DNA from: Tunicatimonas sp964551335
GTDB taxonomy: Bacteria > Bacteroidota > Bacteroidia > Cytophagales > Cyclobacteriaceae
Length of the DNA: 64,000 nt
Reading direction: 5' to 3'
Assembly (NCBI GenBank): GCA_964551335.1
Contig: CAZKCO010000023.1
Coordinates: forward strand, 39,997-103,996
A program made the translations under genes and the position numbers. Under the pieces are notes generated by a model. That model made no database searches and was not told where the DNA came from. It saw only the letters and a list, made by a program, of their open reading frames with translations. Shown here in pieces: positions 18,974-28,206 of the stretch. Position 1 is the first letter of the stretch, and the number at the start of each line of letters is the position of its first letter.

Positions 18974-19900
18974 TTATATCTCCTCAGTCATAAACTGATA
19001 TTCTCCGAGTACCCCTTTATGGTCAGAGCCAGCCATGTCTACCGACTGAAAGTCCAGACAGTGTAACTCATCAGAATGTAGAATATAATCAATAGGAATA
19101 CCTCCAATCTTCCAGCGAGCGGGATAGGTAGGCGTAAAACCCTGTCGGCTGTCAAGCAGGCTGGACTGACGGAGAATTTGTACAATGTGCGGATTCCAGG
19201 GTACTGCGTTAAAATCGCCAATAGCCAACACCGGTCCATCAATACTTTCCAGGTAGCGAGCCATTTGTCGTAAATGTTGGTTACGCTTGGTATAGCGTTT
19301 TTCATTACGAGGCGATAAAGTATGGGCAGCTACAAAATGAACCGTAGTATCAGAGAGAATAATATTGCCGGTCAAATTAGGCTCCCCACCCCAGTAGTAG
19401 GTAGTGAGATCTTCTACCGGATGTTTGGAAAAAATGGCCACCCCATGCGCATTCTGATAAGACAGATGGTAGTAGGGATACTGATTTTCAAGACGAATAA
19501 CTAATTCATCCATCCAGATGCTGTCTACTTCCTGAAAAGATATCAGATTTGCCTCCGTCGACTGCGCCTGCTCCGCAATCTGGTTGTATAAGGTGTTGCT
19601 ACCCAGTACATTGAAATGAGCCACTCGGAACGAATTTCCTTCAAACTCATAGTCCTGCGTCTGAGAAACCCTGAAGTACGGAAACAGATAGAGCAGGAGG
19701 GAAAAAGAGGCCAGGAAAAAAAGCATGGCCAACCGGCGCTTTTGCCAGGTAAAGAGGGTAAGGGCAATAAGCGCGTAACCTACCACCGCGTGTATGGCAA
19801 ACGACTGTACTACATCAATTAGATAAACTTCGGTAGGAATGATGAAAAGTAATACGGAGAGTAGTGCAATAATGGCGGCTGTTATCTGGAAAGTTTTCAC
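18974..19900 (-). CDS. Endonuclease/exonuclease/phosphatase (EEP) family protein with N-terminal membrane segments
   Basis: 308 residues from a GTG start; no ATG gives the full N-terminus. Three hydrophobic segments fill about residues 1-75. The catalytic region has the EEP hallmarks: FQEVDSIW (metal-binding Glu), GDFNAVPW (Asp and Asn) and GSDHKGVLGEY (Asp-His pair). The family includes Mg-dependent nucleases and sphingomyelinase- or inositol-phosphatase-like enzymes; membrane-anchored Bacteroidota members usually have no known substrate. It converges with the histidine kinase gene. Confidence 0.88.
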   Translation of the reverse strand: MKTFQITAAIIALLSVLLFIIPTEVYLIDVVQSFAIHAVVGYALIALTLFTWQKRRLAMLFFLASFSLLLYLFPYFRVSQTQDYEFEGNSFRVAHFNVLGSNTLYNQIAEQAQSTEANLISFQEVDSIWMDELVIRLENQYPYYHLSYQNAHGVAIFSKHPVEDLTTYYWGGEPNLTGNIILSDTTVHFVAAHTLSPRNEKRYTKRNQHLRQMARYLESIDGPVLAIGDFNAVPWNPHIVQILRQSSLLDSRQGFTPTYPARWKIGGIPIDYILHSDELHCLDFQSVDMAGSDHKGVLGEYQFMTEEI

Positions 19901-20233
19901 GGTTTTAACAGTTTATAGCAATCATACTTTGTTCCTCACCTATTTATTCAAGGAAAATACCATTTCACCAGCTCGTCTAGGATAAAATGATATTGTTGGT
20001 ATAGTTTAATACTATATAGTAATAATATAAATAACTAGTTAATTGATAATGTTCAGCTGTAGGAGATGAGTAAACATGATACATTCACTCATCCCCAAAG
20101 TGTAGCACAAATCAACGGGAACTAGTTAAGCGGAATTAAAAAATCCCCAGACCGTTTTGGCTGAGGATGATGAAAAGGCTTTTCACAAAATCAAAGTACG
20201 GCTGGAAGTAATTTTTCGGCGGCGAGAGAGATG
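19901..20233. other. Intergenic region, 333 bp
   Basis: No gene is seen. It holds a 10-bp stem with one mismatch (GGAGATGAGT at 20062-20071 with ACTCATCCCC at 20087-20096) without a T-run, and the terminator at 20138-20166. The stretch 19985-20050 is AT-rich and may contain the promoter for the EEP gene on the minus strand. Confidence 0.5.
20138..20166 (-). terminator. Terminator for the DUF697 gene
   Basis: On the minus strand CCTCAG pairs with CTGGGG (one G-T pair), a partial inner CC/GG extends the stem, and the stem is followed by ATTTTTT. It lies 68 bp after the stop codon at 20234. Confidence 0.6.
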
Positions 20234-21151
20234 CTAGACAAATTTTAGTACTTCGCGTGCTTTGCGCTGGGCCTCCCGAGGAAAAACCAGCAAGGATTCA
20301 CGAACGATCAGAGAAAGCTTCTTGATGGCTGTTTTGTTGGCCGAAACCCGCAACTCACGCCGCGACAAGCCCTGCCCAACCATAGCGTAGTAGCCTTTGG
20401 TAATATAGCCCACCCGTAGTGTCAGGAAGGTGTTTCCGGTACCCTGCAAAATAGAGGAAGATAAAGTACCTAACCCAGGGATTACTCCTAAAAACCCACG
20501 ACTTATCTGCGGAAAAATTTCGGCCAACTGGGCATCTTCAATACCATCGGCAATCAAAGCGGCAGCTAGCACCTTGGTGTAGGTTTTCACCAATTGTCCG
20601 TAGGTAGGGCGATAGCCATAATTCCGGACTATCTCCTTCATCATCCGGAAGTTGATCATTAGTACCAGAATGGCATCTAAACGACCATTTTGAGAAAGGG
20701 CAGTGGAAATAAACACCTGCTTGGCATGTCGCTGAATGATGTCGTCCATGCGGTCAAGTCGTCCGTCAAAAATTCGACCCAGAGCTTCCGAAGGGTCTTG
20801 TCCACTCTTTAGTAGCCGATTCAGCTCGTTTCTTTCTTCCAACTCCAATTGCCCCTGTCCAATAAGCTGTTTGGCTACCTTACGGGCCACTTTTGAACCC
20901 GGATCGCTCATATCTTCGTCCAGAAACTGTCCTGCCCGGATTTCCGGCAGAGAAAAGACACTAAGTAGCGGACGAACGATTAGAAAAAAGAGCAATAATA
21001 CGGTAACTCCATAAAAAGCGTAGCTGAGGTAAGGGTGAATTTCGGCGATGTTATCACCAATAGTCAGGATATTGCCAATGATGATCAATAGTAGTACAAA
21101 CAGTAGGCCGCTACCCAACAACCCCCAAAATATGATATTTTTGTTTTTCAT
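20234..21151 (-). CDS. DUF697-family (YcjF-like) membrane protein
   Basis: 305 residues. Two hydrophobic segments lie at about 7-30 and 43-65, then a charged helical linker, then a region (about 145-290) with STALSQNGRLDAILVLMINFRMMKEIVRNYGYRP, the signature of DUF697/YcjF proteins, and two more weakly hydrophobic stretches. DUF697 domains are often fused or adjacent to small GTPases of the YcjX/Era-like type; no GTPase is adjacent here. The function is unknown, probably at the inner membrane. Confidence 0.8.
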   Translation of the reverse strand: MKNKNIIFWGLLGSGLLFVLLLIIIGNILTIGDNIAEIHPYLSYAFYGVTVLLLFFLIVRPLLSVFSLPEIRAGQFLDEDMSDPGSKVARKVAKQLIGQGQLELEERNELNRLLKSGQDPSEALGRIFDGRLDRMDDIIQRHAKQVFISTALSQNGRLDAILVLMINFRMMKEIVRNYGYRPTYGQLVKTYTKVLAAALIADGIEDAQLAEIFPQISRGFLGVIPGLGTLSSSILQGTGNTFLTLRVGYITKGYYAMVGQGLSRRELRVSANKTAIKKLSLIVRESLLVFPREAQRKAREVLKFV

Positions 21152-21262
21152 AGTTAAAGGGTTGGTAATCAGTAGTTAATAAGTGATTACAGAACTGAAA
21201 ACACCCACGTTTAAGACATCAGTTTTCCGGTTTAAGTTGCATTTTGACAGAAAATAATTCGA

Positions 21263-22648
21263 TTGAATAAACAAAAAACCCCGGTTTTTCTTATTGATAC
21301 TGATCATTCTATTAACCAAAAACGTATGTCTGCAGTCGGCCGAATTATTGAACAATCCAGCCCTTACACACTCCTGATGCTGGGGTACATCTCCCTAATG
21401 TTTCTTGGATTTATTTTTCTCTCGTTACCATTCATGCATACTCAACCAGTAAGTTCGCTGGATGCTTTATTTACCGCAATTTCGGCTGTCTCTACCACCG
21501 GGCTTATCACCGTAAGTACCCCCGATAGCTATAACCTTGCTGGTGAGATTATTATTATTCTGCTCATTCAGGTGGGAGGAATCGGCTATATGTCGTTGGC
21601 TTCGTTTGTAGTGCTAGCGAGTCGCAAGCGCATATCAACGTTGAGTGAAAGCCTGATCAAAACGGATTTTAGTCTGCCGGAAGGATTTTCGGCAGCTGAT
21701 TTTATTCGTAGTGTTGTCATTTTTGCTTTTAGCATCGAGGTGATAGGTGCTATTTTTCTCTATATATTATTTCGTCAGGCTGATACTTCGGATGCGCTGT
21801 GGCAGGCTATTTTTCATAGTATTTCAGCCTTTTGTACGGCGGGATTTAGTCTGTTTAATAATAGCCTGGAAGACTTTAAGTTTGATTTCTGGATTAACCT
21901 GGTTATTACTCTGCTTTCCTTAGGCGGATCTATTGGATTTATTGTTTTTTCAGACATTTATTTACGGATGACGGGAAAGAAAGAGCACCTGACCTATACC
22001 AGCCGGATTATCCTAAAATTTACATTTGTGCTGGTGTCTATTGCCTCGTTCATCGTTTTCCTGGCCGAAAATAAGTTTGATACCTACGCTACGGAAAATA
22101 GCCTGCTGGTGTCTATCTTTCAGGTGATGACTGCTTCTACCACGGTAGGATTTAATACTTACCCTATTGGTGAGCTCTCGAGTAGCGTGCTGTTTCTGTT
22201 TATTGTACTAATGTTAACCGGGGCTTCGCCTTCTGGTACCGGGGGTGGTATTAAATCTACGACAATTACGGCCCTCTACGCGGTGATGATATGCACCCTG
22301 CGGGGTAAGGAAGATATTACGTTTTCGCAGCGTAAAATTCCGCAGGATAAGGTTCGGTTAGCAGCCACTAATTTTTTCTTTTATATCATCGTGCTAGGTA
22401 TAGGCATCTTCCTGCTAAGCCAAGTAGAAACTCAACCGATTTTCGACATTATTTTCGAAGCTACCTCAGCCTTAGGAACGGTTGGTATCAGTACTGGCAT
22501 CACAGGTTCCCTTACGCCTCTCGGAAAGATATTTATTATTCTACTGATGTTTCTGGGCCGGGTAGGTCCAATCACTTTTGGCTTGGCGTTGCTTAAAAAC
22601 GAACAAAGAACCACCGTTAAGGAAGAACTGGGCGATATTGTTATTTAA
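21263..22648 (+). CDS. TrkH/KtrB-type potassium uptake channel subunit
   Basis: 461 residues from TTG 21263; an ATG at 21326 would give 440 residues and the start is uncertain. The protein has four pore repeats, with filter segments readable as AVSTTGLIT, FCTAGFSLF, ASTTVGFNTY and LGTVGISTG, each with the Gly of K+ selectivity filters. The short length (no extra N-terminal helices) suits KtrB rather than E. coli TrkH. Such channels work with a cytoplasmic RCK ring protein (TrkA/KtrA); none is encoded beside it. It should import K+ or Na+-coupled K+ across the inner membrane. A bidirectional terminator follows. Confidence 0.9.
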   Translation: MNKQKTPVFLIDTDHSINQKRMSAVGRIIEQSSPYTLLMLGYISLMFLGFIFLSLPFMHTQPVSSLDALFTAISAVSTTGLITVSTPDSYNLAGEIIIILLIQVGGIGYMSLASFVVLASRKRISTLSESLIKTDFSLPEGFSAADFIRSVVIFAFSIEVIGAIFLYILFRQADTSDALWQAIFHSISAFCTAGFSLFNNSLEDFKFDFWINLVITLLSLGGSIGFIVFSDIYLRMTGKKEHLTYTSRIILKFTFVLVSIASFIVFLAENKFDTYATENSLLVSIFQVMTASTTVGFNTYPIGELSSSVLFLFIVLMLTGASPSGTGGGIKSTTITALYAVMICTLRGKEDITFSQRKIPQDKVRLAATNFFFYIIVLGIGIFLLSQVETQPIFDIIFEATSALGTVGISTGITGSLTPLGKIFIILLMFLGRVGPITFGLALLKNEQRTTVKEELGDIVI

Positions 22649-22683
22649 TCCGCCTAACAGGCCATTCAGAGTTTTGATACGAA

Positions 22684-22724
22684 TAAAAAATCCGAAGCCA
22701 ATATAGCTCCGGATTCTCTTTTAG
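22684..22724. terminator. Bidirectional terminator between the K+ channel and SDR genes
   Basis: AATCCG (22689-22694) pairs with CGGATT (22710-22715) and AGC (22696-22698) with GCT (22706-22708), one mismatch between. The minus strand continues with TTTTTTATTC and the plus strand with CTCTTTTAG. The flanking genes converge here. Confidence 0.8.
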
Positions 22725-22737
22725 CTTTAATGAGGAT

Positions 22738-23646
22738 TTAGTACGGCATCTCTCCACCGGTAACACTCACCACTTCCCCCGTCATATAACTGGACTCCTG
22801 CGAAGCTAGTAGCACATAAATCGGGGCTATTTCGGCTGGTTGGCCGGGACGACCCAAAGAAGTAGTCCCTCCAAATTTCTCAATTTTATCCTGAGGCTGA
22901 CCGCCACTGGGCTGAAGGGGAGTCCAGAAGGGGCCAGGGGCTACGGCGTTTACCCGAATGCCTTTTTCGCCTAGTTGCTGCGAGAGTGCCTTGGTGAAGG
23001 CTACGTTACAGGCCTTAGTTTGAGCGTAGTCGAGCAATCCCGCTGATGGATCAAAGCTTTGGACGGATGCCGTGTTAATAATTGAGGCTCCGGCACTCAT
23101 GTGCGGTAACGCAGCTTTACAAATCCAGAACGGAGCGTACACGTTTACTTTAAAAGTATTGTCAAACTGCTCAGTAGTAATATCTTCAATAGATTGCTGA
23201 GAGGTTTGTCGCCCGGCATTATTTACTAGAATATCTAGCCCTCCTAGCTCACTAACTGCCTCTTCCACTAGCTTCTTACAAAAGCTTTCGTCCGATATGT
23301 CTCCGGGTATACCGATAGCTTTACGGCCTTCGGCTTCAATTAACTTAATTACCTGCTTGGCATTTTCCGATTCTTCGGATAGATAGCCAAAGGCTATATC
23401 GGCACCCTCACGGGCAAAGGCAATGGCTGCCGCTCGGCCAATGCCCGAGTCACCGCCAGTAATTAAAGCTTTGCGTCCCTTCAACCGCCCAAACCCCACA
23501 TAACTCTTCTCACCGTGATCGGGAGTAGGCTCCATTTGTTCTATCGTTCCCGGCCGATCCATTGGCTGCCGAGGAAACGGTGGCTTGGGATATTGATCGA
23601 GAGGGTTTTGTTTTTCGTACTGATTTTTAGTTCTTAATTCGCTCAT
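22738..23646 (-). CDS. SDR-family oxidoreductase, general-stress type
   Basis: 302 residues from ATG 23646; the frame could extend two codons to a TTG. The N-terminal 45 residues are a Pro-rich tail (NPLDQYPKPPFPRQPM) typical of the YhdG/YdaD group of stress-induced dehydrogenases. The Rossmann motif is GGDSGIG, then NNAG, the catalytic Ser in NTASVQS and the YAQTK pair Tyr/Lys. It should be an NAD(P)-dependent oxidoreductase in the cytoplasm; the substrate is unknown. The C-terminal TGGEMPY closes the fold as usual. Confidence 0.93.
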   Translation of the reverse strand: MSELRTKNQYEKQNPLDQYPKPPFPRQPMDRPGTIEQMEPTPDHGEKSYVGFGRLKGRKALITGGDSGIGRAAAIAFAREGADIAFGYLSEESENAKQVIKLIEAEGRKAIGIPGDISDESFCKKLVEEAVSELGGLDILVNNAGRQTSQQSIEDITTEQFDNTFKVNVYAPFWICKAALPHMSAGASIINTASVQSFDPSAGLLDYAQTKACNVAFTKALSQQLGEKGIRVNAVAPGPFWTPLQPSGGQPQDKIEKFGGTTSLGRPGQPAEIAPIYVLLASQESSYMTGEVVSVTGGEMPY

Positions 23647-23868
23647 CTTCAAAAAATTAGAGTAAAAAAATTGATGATTATAAAAAAATGGGGGCTAGAT
23701 TACACAGATAGATCATTATATAAGTAGCCCTGCCGTATAAGAAAGAGAATTATAGCCAAATTGTTAATGCAAATTGCCCTAAAGTTTAGTATTGACTGTA
23801 CGAAAAAGCATACGTCGCTAAATCAATACCCCCATTCAACCTTTGTCAATCACTCCTGAGTGAAGGGA

Positions 23869-23909
23869 CAAAAAAACCGGTTTGTACTTCAAAAAGACAC
23901 AAACCGGTT
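23869..23909 (-). terminator. Terminator for the M48 protease gene
   Basis: A perfect 11-bp stem, AACCGGTTTGT (23875-23885) with ACAAACCGGTT (23899-23909), and a 13-base loop. On the minus strand it is followed by a run of T (23874-23870). It begins 25 bp after the M48 stop codon. Confidence 0.9.
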
Positions 23910-23933
23910 AATGTAATTTAAACGAATGATGGT

Positions 23934-25421
23934 TTATTTGCTACGGGCAAAAGGAGCACTATCTCCTCTGACAATCGTCTTGATTAAGGTTCCACTTTCA
24001 ATCCGATCGTTGAGTTGCATACCGTTCAGCACTGACAGCTCATCTAAGCGATTATTAGGCATATTAAATGTTTTCAGCGCGTTGGCTAGGGTAGTAGTGC
24101 GAGATACCTCCCGAATGCTAATACGTTCGGGTTCTACATTAATCTTGTCCGGATCATTCAACGGAGCGAAGTTCTTCATAGTACGAGTAAACGTATTGGT
24201 AAACTGATTAAAGTCTCGTTGAGTGCTGATTCCTGTCAGGTTATATATGTTTTCACCGTACTGGATAAGATAGCTAAGTAGGCGAATTTGCTGTTGTTGT
24301 TGCTGTCCCTGTTGGGGCTGAACGTCAGCGAGAATTGATAGTGCTGGCAATCCGTTCACTTCTCCCTGATCAGACTGAATAACGGATAGGTTGTTATTTT
24401 GCACCAAAGCTCGTCCGGCATCTTCTAATGAATTACCTTGCATTAGGCTCAAGGTCATTATTGCGCGGCCTTCTTCATGGGCCATTTGTACTTGCTGAGG
24501 GGTGTTCTGAAACGTCCAGCCTTGCGGAGTAGGAAACTGAAATTTCAGTACCGGGTGGTAAAACACTCCTGCTTCCAGGTAGCCCTGATTCGGGTCTTCA
24601 CCGTATATCATACCGTCAATCATCTGTAGGTACGAATCACGTCCTACCTCTAGGTTGGTGATGTTTTCCTTATTCTTCCACTTAGCAGCTAATTCTTGTA
24701 CCCGCTGCTGTCGGTCGGTGGGGTCGGGGTGGGTAGATAAAAAAGTGGGAACACTTTGCCCGGCATCTTCCCTCATACGATCCAATGTAGTAAAGAAGTT
24801 GGCCATTTCGTTAGCATCATAACCAATCTTGGTAGAGTATTCTACTCCTAGCTTATCTGATTGCTTTTCGTCATCCCGGCCAAATTTCAGGAACAAAAGG
24901 CCTAAACCTTGTTGAGCGGCATCGGCATATTGCGCTAGTTCGGGGGCAATCACCATCCCGGCTACTAATCCCACTTGCGCCAACATTTGCTTACTGTATT
25001 GGCTGGCCGAGTGGCGAGCCGTAACGTGCCCAATCTCGTGGCCCAATACTCCAGCAAACTCAGCTTCATTGTTAAAGTGAGCCATAATCCCGCGGGTGAA
25101 GTACACAAAACCACCGGGTACCGCAAAAGCATTGACTACTGGCGAGTCTACAATTTTGAATTCATACTTTAGATCAGGACGATGCGATATTTTCGCCATC
25201 TGTTGCCCTTTTTCATCAATAAAACGCTGTAATTCTTTATCGTCGTAGAGCCCAAAGAATTGAGTGATCTGTGGGTCATTCTGCTCGCCCATCGCCCGCT
25301 CTTGACTACTAGACATAAGCATTAACTCTTTTTTACCGGTTACCGGATTAGTAGCGCAACCTGACAACCAAAAGCTGGTAGCAATAACTAGTAGGTAGGA
25401 TATATATCGTTGTAATCTCAT
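23934..25421 (-). CDS. M48-family zinc metalloprotease lipoprotein
   Basis: 495 residues. A lipobox (LSGC, Cys22) follows the signal peptide, so it is a lipoprotein of the periplasm or outer membrane. The zinc motif HEIGH is at 128-132 and the downstream Glu ligand lies in the DEKQSDKLGVEY region. This matches the BepA/YfgC-like and Oma1-like M48 proteases involved in outer-membrane protein quality control. The C-terminal 250 residues contain a domain seen in Bacteroidota members, ending in a LysM-like stretch (about 440-490, LANALKTFNMP and VLNGMQLNDRIESG). Transcribed alone and ended by a strong terminator. Confidence 0.93.
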   Translation of the reverse strand: MRLQRYISYLLVIATSFWLSGCATNPVTGKKELMLMSSSQERAMGEQNDPQITQFFGLYDDKELQRFIDEKGQQMAKISHRPDLKYEFKIVDSPVVNAFAVPGGFVYFTRGIMAHFNNEAEFAGVLGHEIGHVTARHSASQYSKQMLAQVGLVAGMVIAPELAQYADAAQQGLGLLFLKFGRDDEKQSDKLGVEYSTKIGYDANEMANFFTTLDRMREDAGQSVPTFLSTHPDPTDRQQRVQELAAKWKNKENITNLEVGRDSYLQMIDGMIYGEDPNQGYLEAGVFYHPVLKFQFPTPQGWTFQNTPQQVQMAHEEGRAIMTLSLMQGNSLEDAGRALVQNNNLSVIQSDQGEVNGLPALSILADVQPQQGQQQQQQIRLLSYLIQYGENIYNLTGISTQRDFNQFTNTFTRTMKNFAPLNDPDKINVEPERISIREVSRTTTLANALKTFNMPNNRLDELSVLNGMQLNDRIESGTLIKTIVRGDSAPFARSK

Positions 25422-25582
25422 AATTGTGGACTTTAGGTTGCTTTATATATTTCAAAAAGAGTGCCTTAGCGAAAAACCGACTTTCTACTAGAAAATGGCC
25501 AGGCAACTGTAAAGTCTACTTGACTATTTCCCCAACAAATGGGGAAAAAAATCAACAATTAATCTATAAGAGTTGGTCGGGG

Positions 25583-26539
25583 CTATAAAGAAGTAATGCT
25601 CTCTACCAGCCCATCCGACAGTGGTAAATCAGGGTTGCTGTAAGCCGCCAGGTTAGTCTGAGGGTCAGTTGGAGCAGTTTTTAGTACGTGGTTCATTTCG
25701 TTGATAATCGCCAGTTTGGCTTCTGGCTGCGCTTGGGCTAACCGCTGGGCTTCCTTCACTTTTACCTGCAAATCAGTGGTGCCCTGCACAATTAATACCG
25801 GCTGCGTTAGCTCCTGAATAATCTCTGCCGGTTGGTACTTAAACCAAGAAATAAGGTAAGGCTGAACACTAGGTCGAAATAGGGCAAACATAGTCTGACT
25901 CACCGAATCTACCACCCGCCCTTCTTGCAGCGAACTAATAATTGTATTAGCTTCATTTTTGACAAAATCCGGTTGAGGCGCTAACTGCTCTAGTATCAAC
26001 GAGTCGGCCGGTTGAGCCATGCCCGCTACGGAAATGTAAGCATCGGTTTGGGCCTCCCGGGCCGCTAACATACCAATCAAAGAGCCTTCGCTGTGTCCCA
26101 GTACAATTATCTGAGAGAATCGTTCGTCCTGCCGCAGTTGCTTTATCCAGTCTACCGCATCGCCCACGTAATCTTCGAATCGTAGCAAGTCTTCCGATTG
26201 TACCGCCTCTTTGCTGGCCGCTACGCCCCGCTTGTCGTAGCGCAACGAAGCGTACCCGTGTTGGGCTAGCGAGTCGGCTAGCATCTTTAGCGAATTGTTG
26301 TTGCCGGGCAGCAGCCGGGTGTTTCCATCACGATCGGTAGGGCCAGAACCGGAGATGAAAAGTATCACCGGCACCGGGCCGGATTTATCGGGTAAAGCCA
26401 GAGTACCGTGCAGCGTTCCGGGCTCGATGCTTAGGGTTACTTCCTCTACAGTGGGGTTATTTTGGGCGCTAGCTTTTCGTTGATGAGCCATAATTATTGA
26501 AAAGATCATCAGCCAAAATATGAGATGATTATTGATCAT
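25583..26539 (-). CDS. Alpha/beta hydrolase, secreted
   Basis: 318 residues with a signal peptide ending around KASAQ. The nucleophile elbow is GHSEGS, the acid Asp lies in GTTDLQV and the catalytic His in NEMNHVLK. An oxyanion-type LFISGSGPTDRDGN segment precedes. This is the DUF-type family of secreted or periplasmic hydrolases often called alpha/beta fold hydrolases or S9-like; the substrate is unknown. It lies 21 bp downstream of the SdpI-like gene on the same strand, so it may share that transcript. Confidence 0.88.
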   Translation of the reverse strand: MINNHLIFWLMIFSIIMAHQRKASAQNNPTVEEVTLSIEPGTLHGTLALPDKSGPVPVILFISGSGPTDRDGNTRLLPGNNNSLKMLADSLAQHGYASLRYDKRGVAASKEAVQSEDLLRFEDYVGDAVDWIKQLRQDERFSQIIVLGHSEGSLIGMLAAREAQTDAYISVAGMAQPADSLILEQLAPQPDFVKNEANTIISSLQEGRVVDSVSQTMFALFRPSVQPYLISWFKYQPAEIIQELTQPVLIVQGTTDLQVKVKEAQRLAQAQPEAKLAIINEMNHVLKTAPTDPQTNLAAYSNPDLPLSDGLVESITSL

Positions 26540-26560
26540 AGGTTAGGTTTTCAGGTTTGG

Positions 26561-27235
26561 TTACTCCGTATCTATTGCGCCCTGCTGACGGATTTTTCGG
26601 TACAGTAAATACGAATGAATAATTGGAACAAGTGCTAACCCTGCAGTTACACTAAAAAAAAGAATGATGTACGAACTGTTCTCTAAACGAAATACGAAAA
26701 GCAGTAGTATTAGTGACCCAGCGACCCATAATTTTGAAGCAAAACGATGTACCTGCCGCCATATTTCAGGATACTCCAGTGTCCAGGGAGTGCGAATTCC
26801 GGCGAAGTAGTTAGGAGGAAATTTGCTCATAAGATTACCTAAAACCAGGTACAGTAAAATGGCTGATAAGTTTCCGATAAGTATGATATCAACATCATAA
26901 CCTACTGCCCGGAATATAATCCCGCCGAATATTACTGCGGTAAACGCCATTATTGCAATTCGGATCACTCGTAAGGGCTTTATTACTTGCTTAGCTCGAG
27001 GTTTGGGATCTATATGGGGAACAACTAACAGCAAGAGATATACGAAAAGGTTTATTCCTAAAGGGAAAAGCAAAAAAGTATTCTTTGACTGATAACCATT
27101 AATTTCTCCTTGCAAATTCCAATGGATAGGAACCTGATCCGGTAGTTGAGTCCAATAAGATAGGGTAAGCACAGTGGGAAGTAGTAGAAAGGCTAGTGCT
27201 AGCCATTCTCTTTTCAGAAAATCTAAAGCTTTCAT
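26561..27235 (-). CDS. SdpI-like membrane protein (DUF1648/SdpI family)
   Basis: 224 residues with about six membrane segments. The N-terminal domain has PDQVPIHWNLQGEINGY, the DUF1648 hallmark (xPxHWxxxGxxxG), and the C-terminal half has the SdpI signature GIRTPWTLEYPEIWRQVHRFASKLW. In Bacillus subtilis SdpI gives immunity to the SdpC toxin and relays it to SdpR. Here the start overlaps the stop of the ArsR-type gene by ATGA, reproducing the sdpRI arrangement. No SdpC-like toxin gene is visible, so its role may be general envelope protection or signalling. Confidence 0.88.
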   Translation of the reverse strand: MKALDFLKREWLALAFLLLPTVLTLSYWTQLPDQVPIHWNLQGEINGYQSKNTFLLFPLGINLFVYLLLLVVPHIDPKPRAKQVIKPLRVIRIAIMAFTAVIFGGIIFRAVGYDVDIILIGNLSAILLYLVLGNLMSKFPPNYFAGIRTPWTLEYPEIWRQVHRFASKLWVAGSLILLLFVFRLENSSYIILFFSVTAGLALVPIIHSYLLYRKIRQQGAIDTE

Positions 27236-27519
27236 GGTGATTGTTTTTTAGTAGTTGGTTTTTTGGTTTGGTGTAAATCCATCAGCCAGCTTATCACTTC
27301 GTCCAGCACCGAAGTATTTAGTGAATAATAAACGTACTGCCCTCTTTTATCGGCAAATACCAGATCAGCCTGCTTAAGTAAATCCAAATGGTACGAGATG
27401 CTGGGCTTACTGATATGGAAGGCATCAGCAATCTCCCCTGCCGTCAAATCCTTTTCCTTTAGCATTTCCAGAATCTGCCGCCGAATAGGATCATCTAAGG
27501 CCTTGAATAGTCTTTTCAT
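27232..27519 (-). CDS. ArsR/SdpR-type winged-helix repressor
   Basis: 95 residues. The winged helix-turn-helix reads LTAGEIADAFHISKPSISYHLDLLKQADLV with a wing ADKRGQYVYYSLN; no metal-binding Cys pair is present, so it belongs with the SdpR-like autorepressors rather than metal sensors. It is the first gene of the operon with the SdpI-like protein. A palindromic site overlapping its start codon (27519-27542) suggests that it represses its own operon. Confidence 0.9.
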   Translation of the reverse strand: MKRLFKALDDPIRRQILEMLKEKDLTAGEIADAFHISKPSISYHLDLLKQADLVFADKRGQYVYYSLNTSVLDEVISWLMDLHQTKKPTTKKQSP

Positions 27520-27542
27520 TAGATAATTAGGTAAACATCTAA
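27519..27542. promoter_or_regulatory. Candidate operator of the SdpR/SdpI-type operon
   Basis: The dyad TTAGATAATTA / TAAACATCTAA around GG has 9 of 11 symmetric pairs. It touches the ATG of the repressor gene, a position suited to autorepression. ArsR-family proteins typically bind such AT-rich imperfect dyads. Confidence 0.45.
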
Positions 27543-27669
27543 ATACTAGTACGAACTAATCTCAATAAATGTTTCGCACCATTTTAAAAGACTGGTAGGA
27601 GCGCAGAAGAACAAATCTGATAATAACTAGTTTCAGAAATAGTATTTACCACAATAACTTTTTGAACTG

Positions 27670-28206
27670 ATGAAACGAATTTTTTTTATTAGTCTATCGC
27701 TGATGGTGCTAGCGAGTGCCTGCCAGCCAGACACCCGGAATAACCGCTACGATAGCTGGGATGCCAATCAGAATAGTGGCATTGATGACCAAGAATTTGA
27801 ACAGGCTTTTACTACCTCACCCTACTTCGACGACTGGAATCAGGATGATAATCGGGAGGTAAGCCAGGAGGAATTTGCCCGGGGCTTCTTCAATGTAATT
27901 GATAAAAACGACGATGGCACGCTTTCCAGCGAGGAATGGCAGGAGGGAAAAGAAGCTTACTTCTCTGACGTTGCCGTAGATGATCCGGAAGAACTTAGCT
28001 GGGATCAGAACGGTGACCAGCAAATACAACCAGAAGAATTTCAGTCGGTACTTAACGAACTGGACTATTACCAGCAGTGGGATGACAACAACGATGGCAA
28101 ACTCAGCGAACCGGAGATAGCTCAGGGTGTCTTTGCCATGTGGGATACCGACGGCAACGGAGTGATAGAAGCCGCTGAGTACGAGAATTGGACCAGCGAA
28201 CCGTAA
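27670..28206 (+). CDS. EF-hand calcium-binding lipoprotein
   Basis: 178 residues. A signal peptide with lipobox (LASAC, Cys18) precedes a very acidic protein with six EF-hand-like loops: DANQNSGIDDQE, a degenerate DWNQDDNREVSQEE, DKNDDGTLSSEE, DQNGDQQIQPEE, DDNNDGKLSEPE and DTDGNGVIEAAE. Most have the D-x-N/D-x-D-G spacing of real calcium loops. Such proteins may bind calcium in the periplasm; no enzymatic domain is present. It heads a group with SPW and manganese catalase genes. Confidence 0.88.
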   Translation: MKRIFFISLSLMVLASACQPDTRNNRYDSWDANQNSGIDDQEFEQAFTTSPYFDDWNQDDNREVSQEEFARGFFNVIDKNDDGTLSSEEWQEGKEAYFSDVAVDDPEELSWDQNGDQQIQPEEFQSVLNELDYYQQWDDNNDGKLSEPEIAQGVFAMWDTDGNGVIEAAEYENWTSEP

